Part shown: positions 21,894-21,931 of the stretch, in pieces
How the letters are laid out: the number at the start of each line of letters is the position of its first letter
Numbering within the stretch: position 1 is the first letter of the stretch
Assembly (NCBI GenBank): GCA_023144005.1
Contig: JAGLGN010000026.1
Span: forward strand, 1 to 21,931
Origin: a bacterium
GTDB lineage: Bacteria > AUK180
Direction: 5' to 3'
DNA length: 21,931 nt
Position numbers and translations under genes: made by a program
Notes under the pieces: model-generated
The model's database searches: none
What the model was told of the DNA's origin: nothing
What the model saw: only the letters and a program-made list of their open reading frames with translations

Positions 21894-21931
21894 CGTTTCA
21901 CGCCGAACCCCAATCAAGATATGGGACATGT

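Overview
The window looks like the chromosome of a Gram-negative-type bacterium of moderate GC: it has many signal peptides, a LolA-like protein and a type IV pilus retraction motor. The long TPR proteins, the PATAN protein, the CheC/CheD chemotaxis set (no CheZ) and the secreted YidD-like cluster suggest a deep-branching or candidate-phylum anaerobe. I cannot name the phylum from sequence alone. There is no sign of phage, plasmid or a transposase gene.

Left edge (1-2414, minus strand). A SAM-dependent methyltransferase and a GGDEF-PilZ c-di-GMP protein form a two-gene unit with its own sigma70-like promoter (TTGACC, 17 bp, TATAAT). The unit lies between two directly repeated copies of a short intergenic element. 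The complete copy has 22-bp terminal inverted repeats; it occupies the leader and overlaps the N-terminus of the methyltransferase gene. The other copy abuts the stop codon of the GGDEF gene.

Centre (2411-16506, minus strand). Fifteen to sixteen tightly packed genes run in one direction from a sigma70-like promoter at 16478-16506. In transcription order they are: cyclic-nucleotide-binding protein, CheW with a long N-terminal linker, CheY, CheC-like (one intact active site), CheD, CheB, CheA, CheC (two intact sites), CheW, giant TPR protein, PATAN(DUF4388)-TPR protein, CheR, PilT, minimal CheW-like protein, stand-alone DNA-polymerase-III-type PHP domain protein, and OsmC-like protein. Start and stop codons overlap or nearly touch through most of it, including four TAATG junctions. 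The set is a full chemosensory pathway with adaptation (CheR/CheB/CheD), phosphatase (CheC) and a pilus retraction ATPase. This points to control of twitching rather than, or as well as, flagella. No chemoreceptor and no other pilus gene is present, so receptors and the pilus itself must be encoded elsewhere.

Right centre (16599-19841, plus strand). A divergent sigma70-like promoter drives five envelope genes: a signal-peptide protein with two membrane segments, a LolA-like protein, a YidD-domain protein with an N-terminal signal/anchor, and two tandem related proteins that combine a signal peptide, helical repeats and a C-terminal hydrophobic segment with a PGlG-type motif. This looks like a small envelope or secretion module of unknown purpose.

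Right edge (19829-21931). A secreted helical protein and a low-specificity L-threonine aldolase are read leftward from a promoter at 21576-21604. A tRNA-Leu(CAG) with encoded CCA is read rightward from its own extended -10 promoter, followed by a perfect 7-bp-period ACAATNN array. A related CAAT heptamer array is at the left end of the window.

The most notable candidate for an undescribed system is the integrated operon at 2884-16460. It couples a CheA/CheC/CheD pathway to PilT through PATAN and TPR proteins, with a putative cyclic-nucleotide input and an intact stand-alone PHP enzyme.
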